Positions 63,505-64,000 of a stretch of DNA of 64,000 nt are shown piece by piece (the stretch's first letter is position 1; each line of letters begins with the position of its first letter). Made by a program: the position numbers and the translations under genes. Location: the NCBI GenBank assembly GCA_037043455.1, contig JAWPHD010001804.1, forward strand, positions 124,001-188,000, written 5' to 3'. Under the pieces are notes generated by a model that saw only the letters and a program-made list of their open reading frames with translations, made no database searches and was not told the origin of the DNA. Source of the stretch: Cyrtodaria siliqua. Lineage: Eukaryota; Mollusca; Bivalvia; Adapedonta; Hiatellidae.

Positions 63505-64000
63505 AGCTCTACTGACCGAAGGCCAGCAGAGCCTATGGGATGGGGAGTTGTCCGTCGTCCGTTAACTTTTGCCTCGTTAACACGATAGGCGTTCATTTTC
63601 CGTCAAATCTTTTTCAAACTTTACCAGAGTGTTGATATCAATGAAAGCTCGGACGAACTCTAAAACCATGGGATGATGAGTATCAAACCTAGTTGGGAAT
63701 ATCATCGCCGTGTTCTAGTTGATGCATTTTGGCAGAGTTATGGCTCTTTAAATTTTTTAATATACTAACTTTGTACAAACTACTTCTCTTGAATCTCTGG
63801 CCAGATTTCAGCTAAACATGGCATGGATGATCAGTATCAAGGCTTGTTGCGCATATCATCGCAATGTTTTGACGGAGTTATGGCCCCTTATACATAAACT
63901 TTATCTTGAGCCAGTAGAGCGTCCACAGGCCCTCTTGTGCCTCTTGTATTATATTATATTAGCCAGTAGAGCGTCCACAGGTCCTCTTGTGCCTCTTATG
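63505..64000. repeat. Bivalve-type dispersed repeat, continuing past window end
   Basis: Starts TTAGCTCTACTGACCGAAGG and has TCCGTCGTCCGTTAACTTTT, as in the repeat at 44,441. A two-copy tandem, AGCCAGTAGAGCGTCCACAG + G(C/T)CCTCTTGTGCCTCTT, lies at about 63,909-63,998, separated by ATTATATTATATT. Confidence 0.55.

Overview
This is a eukaryotic, AT-rich, gene-poor stretch of animal nuclear DNA. The mix of repeats points to a mollusc, most likely a bivalve: PHD-finger CR1-like LINEs with 2A motifs, several tRNA-derived SINE families sharing a tail, Polinton/Maverick elements, minisatellites, and 'CACGGACGGACGG ... ATATATGCTCCCCC' repeats. The species cannot be fixed from the window alone. I find no convincing host protein-coding gene. 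Almost everything recognisable is mobile or repetitive.

Polinton A (1 to about 7,000) is the right-hand part of an old, heavily broken Polinton/Maverick whose left end lies outside the window. It holds a tail-fibre-like gene and an A32-like packaging ATPase on the minus strand, then a 'YCG' small protein and a coiled-coil protein on the plus strand. A zinc-ribbon VLTF3-like gene (minus) and a protein-primed family B DNA polymerase (plus) follow. A polyadenylated retrocopy of about 0.8 kb, bounded by a perfect 16-bp target-site duplication, has landed on the start codon of the zinc-ribbon gene.

Between 7 and 22 kb lie SINEs, tandem duplications and one nested structure. A LINE on the minus strand (ORF1 and endonuclease at 18,526-20,760; reverse transcriptase at 12,350-13,680) is split by a 4,842-bp DNA transposon (13,681-18,522) with CAGTAGGGGAG termini and a TAC duplication. 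The LINE ORF1 begins with a 2A-like motif.

Polinton B (22,002-36,129) is an end-to-end Polinton/Maverick (adintovirus-like) of 14,128 bp. It has 192-bp terminal inverted repeats about 98% identical, AG...CT ends and a 5/6-matching 6-bp target duplication. It carries a virion gene set (double-jelly-roll major capsid, penton-like minor capsid, packaging ATPase, tail-like protein, several small membrane proteins), an integrase, a protein-primed DNA polymerase and a zinc-binding protein. Nearly every large gene is broken by one to several A-run frameshifts or nonsense codons, while several small genes remain open. Nearly all genes start just downstream of an A/T-only sequence running into an A-run and the ATG.

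From 36 to 64 kb there is a segmental duplication, a 36-bp minisatellite (41-42.1 kb), tRNA-like SINEs, a Tc1-like transposase fragment with an apparent splice donor, a 55/84-bp satellite with higher-order structure (46.5-48 kb), a GGTGCACC palindrome array and a GC-rich decayed coding remnant. There is also an essentially intact CR1-like LINE (55.1-58.6 kb) with ORF1 (hydrophobic leader, exact 2A motif, PHD finger) and a 971-residue endonuclease/reverse transcriptase ORF2. Patchwork repeats follow, then mostly featureless DNA to the end.
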